Assembly (NCBI RefSeq): GCF_900156405.1
Contig: NZ_FTNN01000003.1
Span: 186,001-250,000 of the forward strand
Direction of reading: 5' to 3'
DNA length: 64,000 nt
Source: Shewanella morhuae
Lineage (GTDB): Bacteria; Pseudomonadota; Gammaproteobacteria; Enterobacterales; Shewanellaceae
Both the position numbers and the translations under genes were made by a program. Below, piece by piece: positions 1-9,012 of the stretch. Numbering within the stretch: position 1 is the stretch's first letter; the number at the start of each line of letters is the position of its first letter. The notes under the pieces were generated by a model. That model saw only the letters and a list, made by a program, of their open reading frames with translations, did no database searches and was not told the origin of the DNA.

Positions 1-1544
1 GTTTCAATAGTTGTATGCACTTCTTGGGTCGAATCTTGAGTGCGGCGCGATAATACTCGTACTTCATCAGCTACAACTGCAAAGCCACGGCCTTGCTCTC
101 CAGCACGAGCCGCCTCAATGGCTGCGTTAAGCGCCAATAAGTTAGTCTGTTCTGCAATTCCTTGAATTGTTGCTAAAATACTCGAAATGGATTGTGCATG
201 ACGACTCAAATCTTCAATCACATCTGTTGCTTGAGCAACTTCATCAGCCAAAGAGTTAATTGAGTTACGGGTTTTATTTACTAACTCTTTACCCTGTAAG
301 CTACTCGTAGCAGATTGCTGCGCTGCCGTTGCGGTATTCTCGGCATTAGCCGCAATTTCATTAGTGGCACTCGCCATTTCAGTCACAGCTGTTGCGACCA
401 TGGCGACTTCCTGCTGCTGACGCTGTAATTCATTTACTGAGGTTTGCGTGGTGACTAAACTGCGCTCCGCATCAGCATCTAACTCACTGGCCAGTTGACG
501 AATATGGCTAATTAATTGGTGCTGGCTACCGACGAAACGGTTAAAACTATCTGCAAGTACACCTACTTCATCTTGAGTATCGACAGAGATACGTTGCGTT
601 AAATCACCATTACCATCAGCGATACGCGCCAACGCTTGCGATACTCGCCCTAAAGGACCTAAAAGCACATTCACTAACCAAGAAATGGCTAATACACTCA
701 AGAGTAACACCAGTGCCGCTAATCCTAGCTGAGTCAGTAATAGGCTAGACAGCGGGGCCTCTAAGGTTGCTTTATCAAGCACGAGTACTAATTCCCATTC
801 AGTATTGGGAATATCAACACTCCATACCAGCTTATCGCGGCCTTCATTGTCAAAATACATCGGTAACAGTGCACCCGCCTTGCGGCTCTGCTCCGGTAAA
901 CTGCGATTAAGCTCATCATCGATTTCACTTATCGGTTTCATCGTCTTCGCTTGATCTTTATAAGCGATCACCGTGCCGTCTTTGTGCATCATGATGGCAT
1001 AACCATTGGCTGGTAATTTCATCCGATTAACACCATCGACAAGGCTTGCGATAGATAAGTCTCCGCCGACAACACCTTGAGACGTGGGTTGTGCCATCGT
1101 TACCACTAAAATATTATAAGCAACATCCACATAAGGCTTAGTTAAAATAGGCGCACGTGCACTAGCGGCTTGTTGATACCAAGGACGGCTGCGTGGGTCA
1201 TAACCGCTACGATCAATGCTGGGATCTGAATCATGCATTTGCCCAGTTTGAGAGCCAAAATAAGTTAACTGAAAACGGCCAGATACCTGTGCCTGTTGCA
1301 GTGTATTAAGCGTATCGCCTTCAACCTTACTCGCCAGTGCTCCCATAATATCTTGTTTGCTTACTAACCATTCTTGAATACGCTCGGCTTGTTGATCACC
1401 TAAGCGTTGTACTTGCTCTAGGCTATTTTGCAACAGCTGGGATTTTTGGCTGGAATAACTTTGCCATGACAACAAACCAATCACGAGTGAAAGGGCTACC
1501 ACAACGGAGAACAGAATTTTTTGCTTGAGCGAATATGAGTTCAT
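1..1544 (-). CDS. Methyl-accepting chemotaxis protein, 3' end cut by window edge
   Basis: This is a membrane chemoreceptor that senses a ligand in the periplasm and controls CheA/CheW. About 514 residues are visible and the C-terminal end lies beyond base 1. The start ([10 protein letters not shown]) is followed by a membrane segment at about residues 9-27. A large periplasmic region, probably a dCache sensor, reaches to about residue 255. A second membrane segment lies at about 262-282, then a HAMP linker and the coiled-coil signalling domain. The strongly conserved hairpin tip ([14 protein letters not shown]) falls near residues 483-496, at about bases 60-100. The ligand cannot be told from the sequence. 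The family assignment is secure; only the truncation by the window is unusual. Confidence 0.93.
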   Translation of the reverse strand, partial: MNSYSLKQKILFSVVVALSLVIGLLSWQSYSSQKSQLLQNSLEQVQRLGDQQAERIQEWLVSKQDIMGALASKVEGDTLNTLQQAQVSGRFQLTYFGSQTGQMHDSDPSIDRSGYDPRSRPWYQQAASARAPILTKPYVDVAYNILVVTMAQPTSQGVVGGDLSIASLVDGVNRMKLPANGYAIMMHKDGTVIAYKDQAKTMKPISEIDDELNRSLPEQSRKAGALLPMYFDNEGRDKLVWSVDIPNTEWELVLVLDKATLEAPLSSLLLTQLGLAALVLLLSVLAISWLVNVLLGPLGRVSQALARIADGNGDLTQRISVDTQDEVGVLADSFNRFVGSQHQLISHIRQLASELDADAERSLVTTQTSVNELQRQQQEVAMVATAVTEMASATNEIAANAENTATAAQQSATSSLQGKELVNKTRNSINSLADEVAQATDVIEDLSRHAQSISSILATIQGIAEQTNLLALNAAIEAARAGEQGRGFAVVADEVRVLSRRTQDSTQEVHTTIE

Positions 1545-1935
1545 GTTGGTGTCTAATTTATTAACAAAGCATTGAGAAATAGGGTGTCTGAACGGGTTGA
1601 GCTGTGTCTAAACGGGTTTAGCTAATATTTATAGTTAATATTACAAGGCGACTTTTTACATTAAAACTAAAGCTTAATTTAGACTAAATTGTCCCATATT
1701 TTGTACAGTTAAGAAAGACGGTGCTCACATTTCCAGCAGAAAGATTTTTATAAAACTTATACACAACCAACAAAACCATAGTTGATAACTCAAATTATTT
1801 TTAACTCACAAATAAAGCAAATATTTAACGATGAATGAGTTTCAAAGTAAAATAAAGTAAATTAAGCAATATTAACGTGACCTAAACATACTCGCTATTG
1901 CACACTAAATGTCCACTGCTTATCGAGGAGTTCGC
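1545..1935. other. 391-base AT-rich divergent intergenic region
   Basis: This gap separates the chemoreceptor (minus strand) from a small membrane protein (plus strand) and must hold both promoters. It contains a 20-base unit repeated twice in tandem at 1584-1623 and one copy of the ACTAAAGCTT motif at 1666-1675. I see no further gene, and no sigma-28-type promoter that I would defend. Confidence 0.6.
1584..1623. repeat. Two tandem copies of a 20-base unit
   Basis: Bases 1584-1603 (GTGTCTGAACGGGTTGAGCT) and 1604-1623 (GTGTCTAAACGGGTTTAGCT) are adjacent copies differing at two positions. A shorter partial match (GTGTCTAA) precedes them near 1549. They lie 40-80 bases upstream of the chemoreceptor start, in its leader or promoter. 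Confidence 0.75.
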
Positions 1936-2298
1936 ATGATTTATCAACAGTTCCAACGCAGTCCAATGCAGACACGAATTTCTGGCCCTCGGGCTTGGTT
2001 AGCGATGGCGGTTAGTCTGAGTCTAATTTGTTTATCGTTATTTTTATTACCCTTCGTTCTCCTATTTGGGGCTATTGCCCTCGGCTGTTTAGTGTTATTT
2101 AGCCGTTTCTATATGGTGCGTCAGGTAGCAAAATTTAACCAAGCACAGGCAAGCGCTAATCAACATGACTACATGACTGAAGAGCCACAAGGTCACGTTT
2201 ACAGCTCAGCTAATATTGTCAGAGAGTCTAATGCGAGAGAAACCCATCGAATGCGCCAACAAGGGCGGACTTTTGAGCATAAAGAAGACGAACACTAA
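1936..2298 (+). CDS. Small two-helix membrane protein of unknown function
   Basis: I do not recognise this 120-residue protein. The start MIYQQF was chosen because GAGGAG lies five bases upstream; a longer reading from 1909 has no such site. Residues about 20-60 form a long hydrophobic stretch that could be one helical hairpin. The remaining half is hydrophilic and rich in His, Glu, Arg and Gln, so probably a cytoplasmic tail. It stops 16 bases before the end of the convergent Sel1-repeat gene. No enzyme motif is visible. Confidence 0.65.
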   Translation: MIYQQFQRSPMQTRISGPRAWLAMAVSLSLICLSLFLLPFVLLFGAIALGCLVLFSRFYMVRQVAKFNQAQASANQHDYMTEEPQGHVYSSANIVRESNARETHRMRQQGRTFEHKEDEH

Positions 2299-2314
2299 CT
2301 TAAACGAATTAGAG

Positions 2315-3817
2315 TTAAGTTTGCGAGAGTAAAGTCTGCGCGTGTTTGAGGCTGTGAATTTCTGCAGGGTCTTGCGTTACTTTCAACACATTTTCAATCT
2401 GTAATGCAAGTGACTGCCGAAGGGGCTCGATAATATCGGCCTCTTTTTTATTGGCATTTTGTCGTGCTAATTTAAGCAAAGCCGCTGCCCCCACCACATC
2501 GATTCGCCCTAGCATACCGTCGGCTAATGCCATGCTTAGCTCGATCATGGCAGCAACACTGTAACTGTATTTAATGACTTGACGCAGATAATCCTCTGCC
2601 TGAGTCAAATCGTTGCCAAAGGCATTATCATCATTAAGCATATGTTGCGCGCGCATAAGCATGGCATCTAGTTGTCCTTGCTCTGCAGCTTCAGCCATCC
2701 AATGCTCGCTTGCTATAACATCCCGCGTGCAGCCATCGCCATTAGCCAACATTAAGGCCAAATGGTATTGAGCATGGGGATAACCCGCTTGCGCGGCTTT
2801 GCTGATAAAATAATGGGCTTGAGTAAGATTTTTTTGCTGGTAATGCAGCACACCTAAATTAGCCATAGCTTCGGCTTGTTCGCCATCTGCCGCGCGTTGT
2901 AAGTAATGCTGCGCTAACTGACTATCGGGTTGAAACGACTCACTGCCGACAAGATAAAAATATCCCAACAACGCCATCGCATTGACGATTCCAGCCTCGG
3001 CTGCGGTGGCAATCGCTTTTTCACCCTCAGCCACCTCTGGTGTACCTTGATATCCGTGGATTAATGCCACGCCGTGCTCATGCAAGGCCTCCATATTTCT
3101 AGGGGCCGCCAGGGAAAACCAATAAGCTGCACGGGAGAAACAGTCTGTTGCACTCAGATGAGAAGCACTATTGGCCTGGGAGATAGCGGATACATCGGCA
3201 CTTGATGCTGGGCCTGCGGTTATCACAAGCGTTTGCTCTTTAAGTAACGTTTGTTCTTTGAGCGATTCTTGCTCTTTAAGCATTAGCGCCTTGGTTTTAA
3301 AGGATATCCCCACTAGATATTGCGCGTGTGCATCGTTTTCCATAATAGCGCGATAGCATAAATCTTTGGCCGTCATAGCGTCAGACGCTTCATAACAGTA
3401 TTGAGATGCCGCGTACCTCTTCACCTTTGGGTACAAATGCTCAACTAAGGCCAAGGCATCTTTAATGGATTTTTGCGCGAGCGCGAGTAATTGCTCTTGG
3501 GTGAGATGATACTTTTCAGGGTGAGCGCCGCGATTACCGTCGGCACGCAATCGATGTAGCGCGCGAGTAGTTTTAACATCGATAACGCGTTGCTGGTTAA
3601 GTTGTTCGATTCTATCGTATAAATTTGGACTCGCGAACGCGACTTGCTTATCTTGCCCGAGTAACTCAGCAAGTTTATGAGTAAAGCTACGAATGTGCAG
3701 CAGCGACTGGGTCGGCACATCCTGCACATAGCTTTTTGCCTTGAGATAATCATCACTCAAAGAGGCCGAAAAATCTTGGATAAATTCACTATCCTTAATG
3801 ACCGCTTTCATCCCCAT
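2315..3817 (-). CDS. Sel1-repeat protein with N-terminal DUF4145-like domain
   Basis: This is a 500-residue protein with no signal peptide, so probably cytoplasmic. The first ~120 residues resemble the DUF4145 helical domain (the stretch with LHRLRADGNRGAHPEK). From about residue 215 on, there are repeated helix pairs of the Sel1/TPR-like type (for example YYLQRAADGEQAEAMANLGV-like and AGYPHAQYHLALMLANGDGC), at least five in number. Such repeats are protein-binding scaffolds; no catalytic residues are seen and the partner is unknown. A second in-frame ATG lies six bases downstream (MGMKAV), and the first is used here. A Gln/Glu/Leu-rich insert with short repeats (KEQTLLKEQT) sits near residues 180-200. 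Confidence 0.8.
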   Translation of the reverse strand: MGMKAVIKDSEFIQDFSASLSDDYLKAKSYVQDVPTQSLLHIRSFTHKLAELLGQDKQVAFASPNLYDRIEQLNQQRVIDVKTTRALHRLRADGNRGAHPEKYHLTQEQLLALAQKSIKDALALVEHLYPKVKRYAASQYCYEASDAMTAKDLCYRAIMENDAHAQYLVGISFKTKALMLKEQESLKEQTLLKEQTLVITAGPASSADVSAISQANSASHLSATDCFSRAAYWFSLAAPRNMEALHEHGVALIHGYQGTPEVAEGEKAIATAAEAGIVNAMALLGYFYLVGSESFQPDSQLAQHYLQRAADGEQAEAMANLGVLHYQQKNLTQAHYFISKAAQAGYPHAQYHLALMLANGDGCTRDVIASEHWMAEAAEQGQLDAMLMRAQHMLNDDNAFGNDLTQAEDYLRQVIKYSYSVAAMIELSMALADGMLGRIDVVGAAALLKLARQNANKKEADIIEPLRQSLALQIENVLKVTQDPAEIHSLKHAQTLLSQT

Positions 3818-3850
3818 GAGTGATTCCCTACAAACTAGATTGGATGTGTA

Positions 3851-4558
3851 CTATGCAACATTAGGCTTTTTCGACACCATATATAAGCGAAATAACGCGA
3901 CGTTAACGAATAAGCCAATGAAAGACATAATGGTATCCATCAACATTTGTAGCGGAAACCCACCCATTGCAGCAAATCCAGATAGCTGACTGCCGATAAC
4001 GGAAAGTGGTAGATATAGCATTAATAGCGCAATCGTTTTCAGCACAATAGGACCGCTAAAACTAAAGCTTCCCTTAATGGCCTCTAATGGGGTTAAGCGT
4101 TCGACCACAACCATAAAGTTGACGTAAGCTAATCGGGCAAAAAGATAAAAACTAATGACCAATCCAATCAGCCATAAAGGTCCAAAGGCAGCAAACAGCA
4201 TGACCGGGGCTAAGATTGCTAAGCCAGAAAACACCCCAGCCAATAATAGTGGTGGAACAAAAGGCAAGCTGGCTTTAAGTACCAAGCCCGCAGAAGGATT
4301 GTGTCCCTGAGAGCGCAGTTCTAAAAACAACGTAACTGCGGCAATAAGTACCGAAAAGGTGAGCAATAACAGCATCATCGCAATCATGTGCGGTGCACCA
4401 AACTGTGGATTTTCTAAATCGACTTTACCCATCTCTATGCCTAACCATAACTGGATCCCCACTTGGATCAACAGTAATGGCATAGTCAACATAGCGAGTT
4501 GTGCTAGATGATTACGGAAGAAGTTATAGGCTTCTGACAAAATTGCGGATAGTGACAT
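3851..4558 (-). CDS. Multi-pass membrane protein, YciC/UPF0259-like
   Basis: This is a 235-residue protein made mostly of hydrophobic segments, with about five or six membrane helices. The start MSLSAIL follows a GGAAAG ribosome site; a reading 11 codons longer has none. The opening SEAYNFFRNHLAQLAML resembles the YciC/UPF0259 family, whose role is not established. It lies next to the Sel1 gene on the same strand, 33 bases apart, and may share its transcript. The family call rests on overall look rather than on a defined motif. Confidence 0.65.
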   Translation of the reverse strand: MSLSAILSEAYNFFRNHLAQLAMLTMPLLLIQVGIQLWLGIEMGKVDLENPQFGAPHMIAMMLLLLTFSVLIAAVTLFLELRSQGHNPSAGLVLKASLPFVPPLLLAGVFSGLAILAPVMLFAAFGPLWLIGLVISFYLFARLAYVNFMVVVERLTPLEAIKGSFSFSGPIVLKTIALLMLYLPLSVIGSQLSGFAAMGGFPLQMLMDTIMSFIGLFVNVALFRLYMVSKKPNVA

Positions 4559-4748
4559 GCGACTTTCCAAATAATTGAAATAAATTAACACTAAGAATTG
4601 CCGCTAAGGATACCGAAAATCCCTTAGTAATGCACAATAGAAATCATCAGTGTGAACTGTTAATCACAGAAAACTACTGCAACAAAAGCCGCAAACCCGC
4701 TAAACTGTCCAACGAACTAGCGCGTAAACTATTAAAGGACGCTTCCAT

Positions 4749-5279
4749 ATGAAACACACTATTACCCTGTCTATCCTCCTTGGCACTTGTATTTTGGCAG
4801 CGCCCGCCAGTGCGGGATGGCTAGATAACTTAACTGGAGCTCAAGCAAAAACGGAGAAAACGCTCGCGACGGCAACAGCAACTCAATCAAATGATTTGGT
4901 TGGTAACGTTATGTCACAGCTAGGTTTAAATCAAACTCAGGCAGAGGGTGGTTTAGGCAGTTTATTAGGTTTAGCGCAATCTAGCCTTGGTACAACAGAC
5001 TATTCAACATTGGCTGCCAGCATCCCTAACGCCGACAGCCTATTAGCGGCAGCACCTGCACTAGACTCAACCTCAGGTGTATCTGGCTTGTTATCAAAAG
5101 CGGGAAATTTAGGATCATCACTACAAAGTAGTGCAATGGTATTTGATGCTTTTGAAAAACTAGGTATTTCTAAAGACTTGGCTATGCCAATGATCAATAT
5201 TGCCAAGTCTTACTTAGACTCCAATGGCGCAGAAGGTACCTCAGATTTACTCACAAAAGGTCTGAGCTCACTGCTTTAA
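4749..5279 (+). CDS. Secreted DUF2780 (VcgC/VcgE-like) protein
   Basis: This 176-residue protein has a clear signal peptide (residues 1-22, cleavage after APASA). The mature part is rich in Ser, Leu, Gly and Ala and matches the DUF2780 family, known from Vibrio as VcgC/VcgE and of unknown function. The features are a QLGLNQTQAEGGLGSLL motif followed by a second helical pair near the C terminus. It is expected in the periplasm or outside the cell. It seems to be a single-gene unit, ended by the hairpin at 5292-5320. Confidence 0.75.
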   Translation: MKHTITLSILLGTCILAAPASAGWLDNLTGAQAKTEKTLATATATQSNDLVGNVMSQLGLNQTQAEGGLGSLLGLAQSSLGTTDYSTLAASIPNADSLLAAAPALDSTSGVSGLLSKAGNLGSSLQSSAMVFDAFEKLGISKDLAMPMINIAKSYLDSNGAEGTSDLLTKGLSSLL

Positions 5280-5291
5280 CTCGGTATGCCC

Positions 5292-5320
5292 TCACCCTAA
5301 GCGCTCGATACTTAGGGTGA
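5292..5320 (+). terminator. Hairpin after the DUF2780 gene
   Basis: TCACCCTAAG (5292-5301) and CTTAGGGTGA (5311-5320) are perfect 10-base arms around a 9-base loop, 12 bases after the stop codon. The tract that follows (ACTTTCATTCC) is only moderately T-rich, so termination may be leaky. Confidence 0.55.
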
Positions 5321-5377
5321 ACTTTCATTCCTCAATCGACTCTACTCTATATTCCTCCAGCATAAGAGCCGCCATAT

Positions 5378-5836
5378 ATGATTGCAAAATTAAGACGATT
5401 TCTTGAAGCGCATACTCAAGCCGCTTCACCTGAAGACAAGGCGCATCAACTTAAGCTCGCCGCAGCTAGTATGTTACTTGAGGTGGTATTTGCCGATGAC
5501 ACACTGTCACCACAAGAAGCCGAGTTATTACCTAAATTACTGACCGAAACCTTGTCAATGTCGCAAGCAGATGCGCAAGTATTAATTGATGAAGCCAAAA
5601 GAGTCCAAGGCAACGCCACTTCACTCTTTGAGTTCACCACCGCCATTAATGCTGAATTTAGCCTTGAGCAGAAGCAACAACTATTGCTCGCAATGTGGCA
5701 ACTGGCCTACGCCGATGGGCAGTTATCCCAGTACGAAGACCAAATTATTCGCCGCACTGCTGATTTGCTCTATCTAAAACACAGTGAATTAATCCACATG
5801 CGCAATATCGCCATAGAAACCAGTCATACCCAGTAG
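5378..5836 (+). CDS. TerB-family protein
   Basis: This 152-residue soluble protein belongs to the TerB/TerB-like helical family, named from tellurite resistance but widespread and mostly of unknown role. Two acidic repeats are diagnostic: FADDTLSPQEAELLPKLL (residues about 29-46) and YADGQLSQYEDQIIRR (about 110-125), which can bind metal ions. No other ter genes are nearby, so a tellurite role is not supported here. It converges on yjeH with 16 bases between the two stop codons. Confidence 0.82.
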   Translation: MIAKLRRFLEAHTQAASPEDKAHQLKLAAASMLLEVVFADDTLSPQEAELLPKLLTETLSMSQADAQVLIDEAKRVQGNATSLFEFTTAINAEFSLEQKQQLLLAMWQLAYADGQLSQYEDQIIRRTADLLYLKHSELIHMRNIAIETSHTQ

Positions 5837-5852
5837 GTTTTAATCCTGCTGG

Positions 5853-7124
5853 TCACAGTAATGACTCTGGTACAGTCAAACTTTGCTTACGGATAATGTG
5901 GCTCTTTTGCCACCACAGGAATGGCGCCACCACTAATATTAATACCAACACGTAGGACATGCTGGCGCCAAGCGCAAAGGCCAGCACAACGCAAAATACA
6001 CAACCGAGCGCCACTAACGGCCAATTATGCCGCGGTAATAACTTAGCTGCCGCTAACATCGCCATCAGATAGATCACCACAAACACACTATTGCTCCATG
6101 CGATAAGGTGCTCAAGCTCTTGCCCAGAAATATAGGTGAGCACGATGACACTTGCCATTACTGATAACAATGCTGCTAAAGCGCGAATAGGAACACCGTG
6201 GGCATTCTTTACCGCAAAAAAGCGCGGCAAAATACCCTCACAACTAAAGCTCCATACTAAACGAGCCGCACTGGCGGCATATACGTTAACTGTAGCCAAC
6301 CCGCTGGCAATACCTAAAATACCAATAACTTGCGCGCCATAACCACCAAGTACTTGATCAAACACACCAATCATAGCAACGCTTTTATCTGTCGGAACTA
6401 ATAAGAGTAAGAGTGTACAAGCCACATAAATAACCCCTACTAATATCGTGCCCATCATCATCGCGGGGATCATATCTTGTTGCGGGCGGCGAAAATCATC
6501 GGCGAGATGGGTCATAGCTTCGATGCCCAAATAACTCCAAAAAGCAATGCCAGCAGCCATCATTACGGTCGGCATTTCGGGCATACCATGGCTAGCAAGT
6601 GTGGTTAGCTGGCCTGGCTGAAAACTATTTGCACCAAACAGCACCATTACCACGGCAACTATGCACAGTGTCAGGCCAAATTGCAGCTTAGCCGACACTT
6701 GAATGCCCCTTAGGTTAATCAGGAACAAACCAAAAATAACTAGCACCTCAACACCAACCTTCGACCAGCCCGATATAGGTATTAAGGCGTTTACAAACTG
6801 AAAAGTCATTAAAATAGCTGCGGGCGCGCCCATCGGCACCACCAGCAAAAAGATCAACCCTATGGTTCGGCCTGCTGTGCGGCCAAAGGCTTTTTCGACA
6901 AAATAGGCGGGGCCAGCGGCATGGGGAAATACACTCGCTAAACGACCAAAGACAAGTGCCACTGGAATAATGGCTAGAGTAAGCAATATCCACGCGACTA
7001 GCGCGCCTGATTGCGCTTTTTCAATTGTCATTTGAGGTAAAATGAATACCCCAGTACCAAGCAAAGTGGTCGCCATTAATCCAGCACCTTGCCAACGACC
7101 TATAGTTCCGCTATTTGAATTCAT
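5853..7124 (-). CDS. yjeH: L-methionine/branched-chain amino-acid exporter YjeH
   Basis: This 423-residue APC-superfamily transporter resembles E. coli YjeH, which exports methionine and branched-chain amino acids. About 12 hydrophobic segments are visible. The first helix carries the APC substrate-loop sequence LLGTGVFILPQM (residues about 20-31). The helix GIAFWSYLGIEAMTHLADDF corresponds to the conserved helix 6 region. It is divergent from an Lrp/AsnC-type regulator across a 250-base gap. In this family the regulator often controls such a neighbour, which is an inference here. Confidence 0.85.
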   Translation of the reverse strand: MNSNSGTIGRWQGAGLMATTLLGTGVFILPQMTIEKAQSGALVAWILLTLAIIPVALVFGRLASVFPHAAGPAYFVEKAFGRTAGRTIGLIFLLVVPMGAPAAILMTFQFVNALIPISGWSKVGVEVLVIFGLFLINLRGIQVSAKLQFGLTLCIVAVVMVLFGANSFQPGQLTTLASHGMPEMPTVMMAAGIAFWSYLGIEAMTHLADDFRRPQQDMIPAMMMGTILVGVIYVACTLLLLLVPTDKSVAMIGVFDQVLGGYGAQVIGILGIASGLATVNVYAASAARLVWSFSCEGILPRFFAVKNAHGVPIRALAALLSVMASVIVLTYISGQELEHLIAWSNSVFVVIYLMAMLAAAKLLPRHNWPLVALGCVFCVVLAFALGASMSYVLVLILVVAPFLWWQKSHIIRKQSLTVPESLL

Positions 7125-7374
7125 CTGTTAGTATTCTGTGGTTTTTGAGCTGCTAGTATAGTGAGATTTAGCCCCACAATCTGCCGTTAATTTCAGTGTT
7201 CCTCACGTCCAGAACAAGCATAATCACGGTAAATGGCTGTATCTCAGTCAAAATGGCGGCTAATTTAAAGTTGAGTGATATTTCAAACTGAAAACATCAG
7301 TCAATTTTTAGCTGTTCAAACTAATGGCAAAATAGTACATGGATTTAAAACAACCATTTTCACTGGAGTAACCC

Positions 7375-7806
7375 TTGGATAAATTTGATACCGCCATCAT
7401 TCATAGTCTGCGTCAGGATGCACGTCAAAGCGTGTCGAATATTGCTGAACAGGTAAACCTGTCACGCAGCGCAGTGGCCGAGCGCATTAAAAAATTAGAA
7501 CAAACTGGGGTTATTCGTGGCTATCAAGTGCTATTGAGCGAATCACAAAAAGAGGGCGTATCGGCTTATTTCGAGATCCAGCATCAATGTCCACGCTGTG
7601 CTGACGTAGTACACGTTTTTCAAGCGATACCCGAAGTAATTACCTGCCGTGGAATTTCTGGCGATATGGATTTACTGGTTTATGTCAACGCACCTTCAAT
7701 GCGCCGCTTACACGAGATCCGTGAATACATTGATACTCATACCGATATTATCAAAATCAAAACCCATGTGGTTATGAGTGAATGGATCAATAATCTCGGC
7801 GAATAA
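7375..7806 (+). CDS. Lrp/AsnC-family transcriptional regulator
   Basis: This is a 143-residue DNA-binding protein. An N-terminal winged helix-turn-helix (residues about 3-50, with NIAEQVNLSRSAVAERIKKL) is followed by an alpha/beta RAM domain that binds small effectors, usually amino acids, and forms oligomers. The start is TTG, chosen because GGAG lies about seven bases upstream and because Lrp proteins begin with (L)DxxD. It faces the YjeH exporter divergently and is therefore a candidate for its control. A CPRC pair at residues about 68-71 in the RAM domain is uncommon in Lrp itself but occurs in some AsnC relatives. Confidence 0.87.
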   Translation: MDKFDTAIIHSLRQDARQSVSNIAEQVNLSRSAVAERIKKLEQTGVIRGYQVLLSESQKEGVSAYFEIQHQCPRCADVVHVFQAIPEVITCRGISGDMDLLVYVNAPSMRRLHEIREYIDTHTDIIKIKTHVVMSEWINNLGE

Positions 7807-7832
7807 ATTATATTTACCCCAAAACAAGAAAC

Positions 7833-7855
7833 GCCACCCTAAAAATAAAGGTGGC
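7833..7855 (-). terminator. Hairpin, best read as a minus-strand terminator
   Basis: GCCACC (7833-7838) pairs with GGTGGC (7850-7855). Read on the minus strand it is followed by GTTTCTTGTTTT, a T-rich tail. It could end transcripts coming from the nrf-like operon or from a small RNA in the gap. Read on the plus strand it lacks a T tract. Confidence 0.5.
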
Positions 7856-7866
7856 AACGCCCATTT

Positions 7867-7951
7867 GGAGGCAGGGCAAAATAGTCAAGTCTAGAAAATG
7901 GCATCCTGCCCAGCGACCTCCCTGTTACACAACAAATCGCGACTAGACTTG
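7867..7951 (-). ncRNA. Candidate structured RNA in convergent gap
   Basis: The 264-base gap between the two convergent genes contains nested inverted repeats. CAAGTCTAG (7886-7894) pairs with CTAGACTTG (7943-7951). GGCAGG (7870-7875) pairs with CCTGCC (7905-7910). GGAGG (7867-7871) could pair instead with CCTCC (7917-7921). On the minus strand this block runs directly into the hairpin at 7833-7855. I know no named RNA family that fits, and the strand is an inference. Confidence 0.3.
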
Positions 7952-8070
7952 TCCTTGAGAGCTAGCATCACAAGGGTTTATCTACAATATTATCCTTAAA
8001 TACTGTTTTCGCGATTTGTCGATGTCCTTCCACTCTTATCATTATGCTTACAGAGATACACGACTCTGCT

Positions 8071-9012
8071 TTAGGCTATGGTCATTTGCCCCGTATAAAG
8101 GATAAAGTTACGTAGCAATATAACGCCGAGCAAACTTAAGCAGGCCGTCCCTGCGACATAAGCCCATTTACGTTTCGATGTTGAAGTCATAAATAGATTC
8201 ATCGCTAAAGGACCTGATAAACCGAACCCGACAATACCGACCCAGAACACCCATCCCCAGAAGCCATAACCTAAGGCATTAAAGGTTGCGACCTTACTTT
8301 GCCCACCAGTAAGCACTAATCCCATAAAGAAGGTAAACAACAATACTATTTCAACTAAGATCAACGGGATCTCAACTTTATGGATAAAGTGCACCTCTTT
8401 GTCATCAGGCTTACCATTCATCAACACGCCCCCGAGTAAAGCCGCAGCTGCACCAGAGGAAAGCCCAGAAACTAAAAACAATAAAGGCAATACTGGGTTT
8501 TTAAGCATGGGGTAACCAGGTAACGCCGACAGTAAAAAGCCCGTGTAAGCTCCCAAAGCCAAAGATAGGATCACCAGTAATCCCGTGATGGCAGCCTCAA
8601 ACCGAGCCAGTAATGCAGTTAACTTCAGCACGATAGGAAAACGTGTTTCACACCAATCATCAACCGGTTTACGGAAGGTTAAACCAATCCACATAAACAT
8701 GAATACTTGATAAATCAGCAGAATAAGTACACCCATCGACATGACAGATGTAGGATTGTAAAACACTAAAATCTTCCAAAAATCGAGAGGTTTTGTTAAG
8801 TCAGCAACCAAAATGCCTAATCCGGCCATTACCGCCACTGGCGCGATAATACAAGCGGCGCGCACAAAACCCGATTTATAAGCGTTTTGCTTTAAGACAA
8901 AATGTTTTAACAATACAGCGAAGAACATCGCCCCTGCAGAAACGCCTGCAAGAAACAAGTAAATAGCAATGGGCCAATGCCACACTAAGGTATCAAAATG
9001 TAAGGCACTCAT
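8071..9012 (-). CDS. nrfD: NrfD/PsrC-family quinol-oxidising membrane subunit
   Basis: This 313-residue integral membrane protein of the NrfD/PsrC family exchanges electrons between the quinone pool and a periplasmic iron-sulfur protein. Around eight to nine membrane segments are seen, beginning with WPIAIYLFLAGVSAGAMFFAVLL, the usual quinone-site region. Its start overlaps the stop of the NrfC-like gene by four bases, so the two are translationally coupled. The partners are the ferredoxin and pentaheme cytochrome upstream. The final electron acceptor is not given, because no nrfA lies in the window. Confidence 0.85.
   Translation of the reverse strand: MSALHFDTLVWHWPIAIYLFLAGVSAGAMFFAVLLKHFVLKQNAYKSGFVRAACIIAPVAVMAGLGILVADLTKPLDFWKILVFYNPTSVMSMGVLILLIYQVFMFMWIGLTFRKPVDDWCETRFPIVLKLTALLARFEAAITGLLVILSLALGAYTGFLLSALPGYPMLKNPVLPLLFLVSGLSSGAAAALLGGVLMNGKPDDKEVHFIHKVEIPLILVEIVLLFTFFMGLVLTGGQSKVATFNALGYGFWGWVFWVGIVGFGLSGPLAMNLFMTSTSKRKWAYVAGTACLSLLGVILLRNFILYTGQMTIA

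Noticed and set aside
5378..5836. Tellurite-resistance operon suggested by the TerB-like protein
   Set aside because: TerB-like domains are widespread and no terA, terC, terD or terZ genes lie nearby.
7870..7925. Resemblance of AGGGCAAA in the 7.9-kb gap to a cyclic-di-GMP riboswitch
   Set aside because: Only this short piece fits. The rest of the conserved core (GACGCAAAGCC and the receptor region) is absent, and no gene lies downstream in the right direction.
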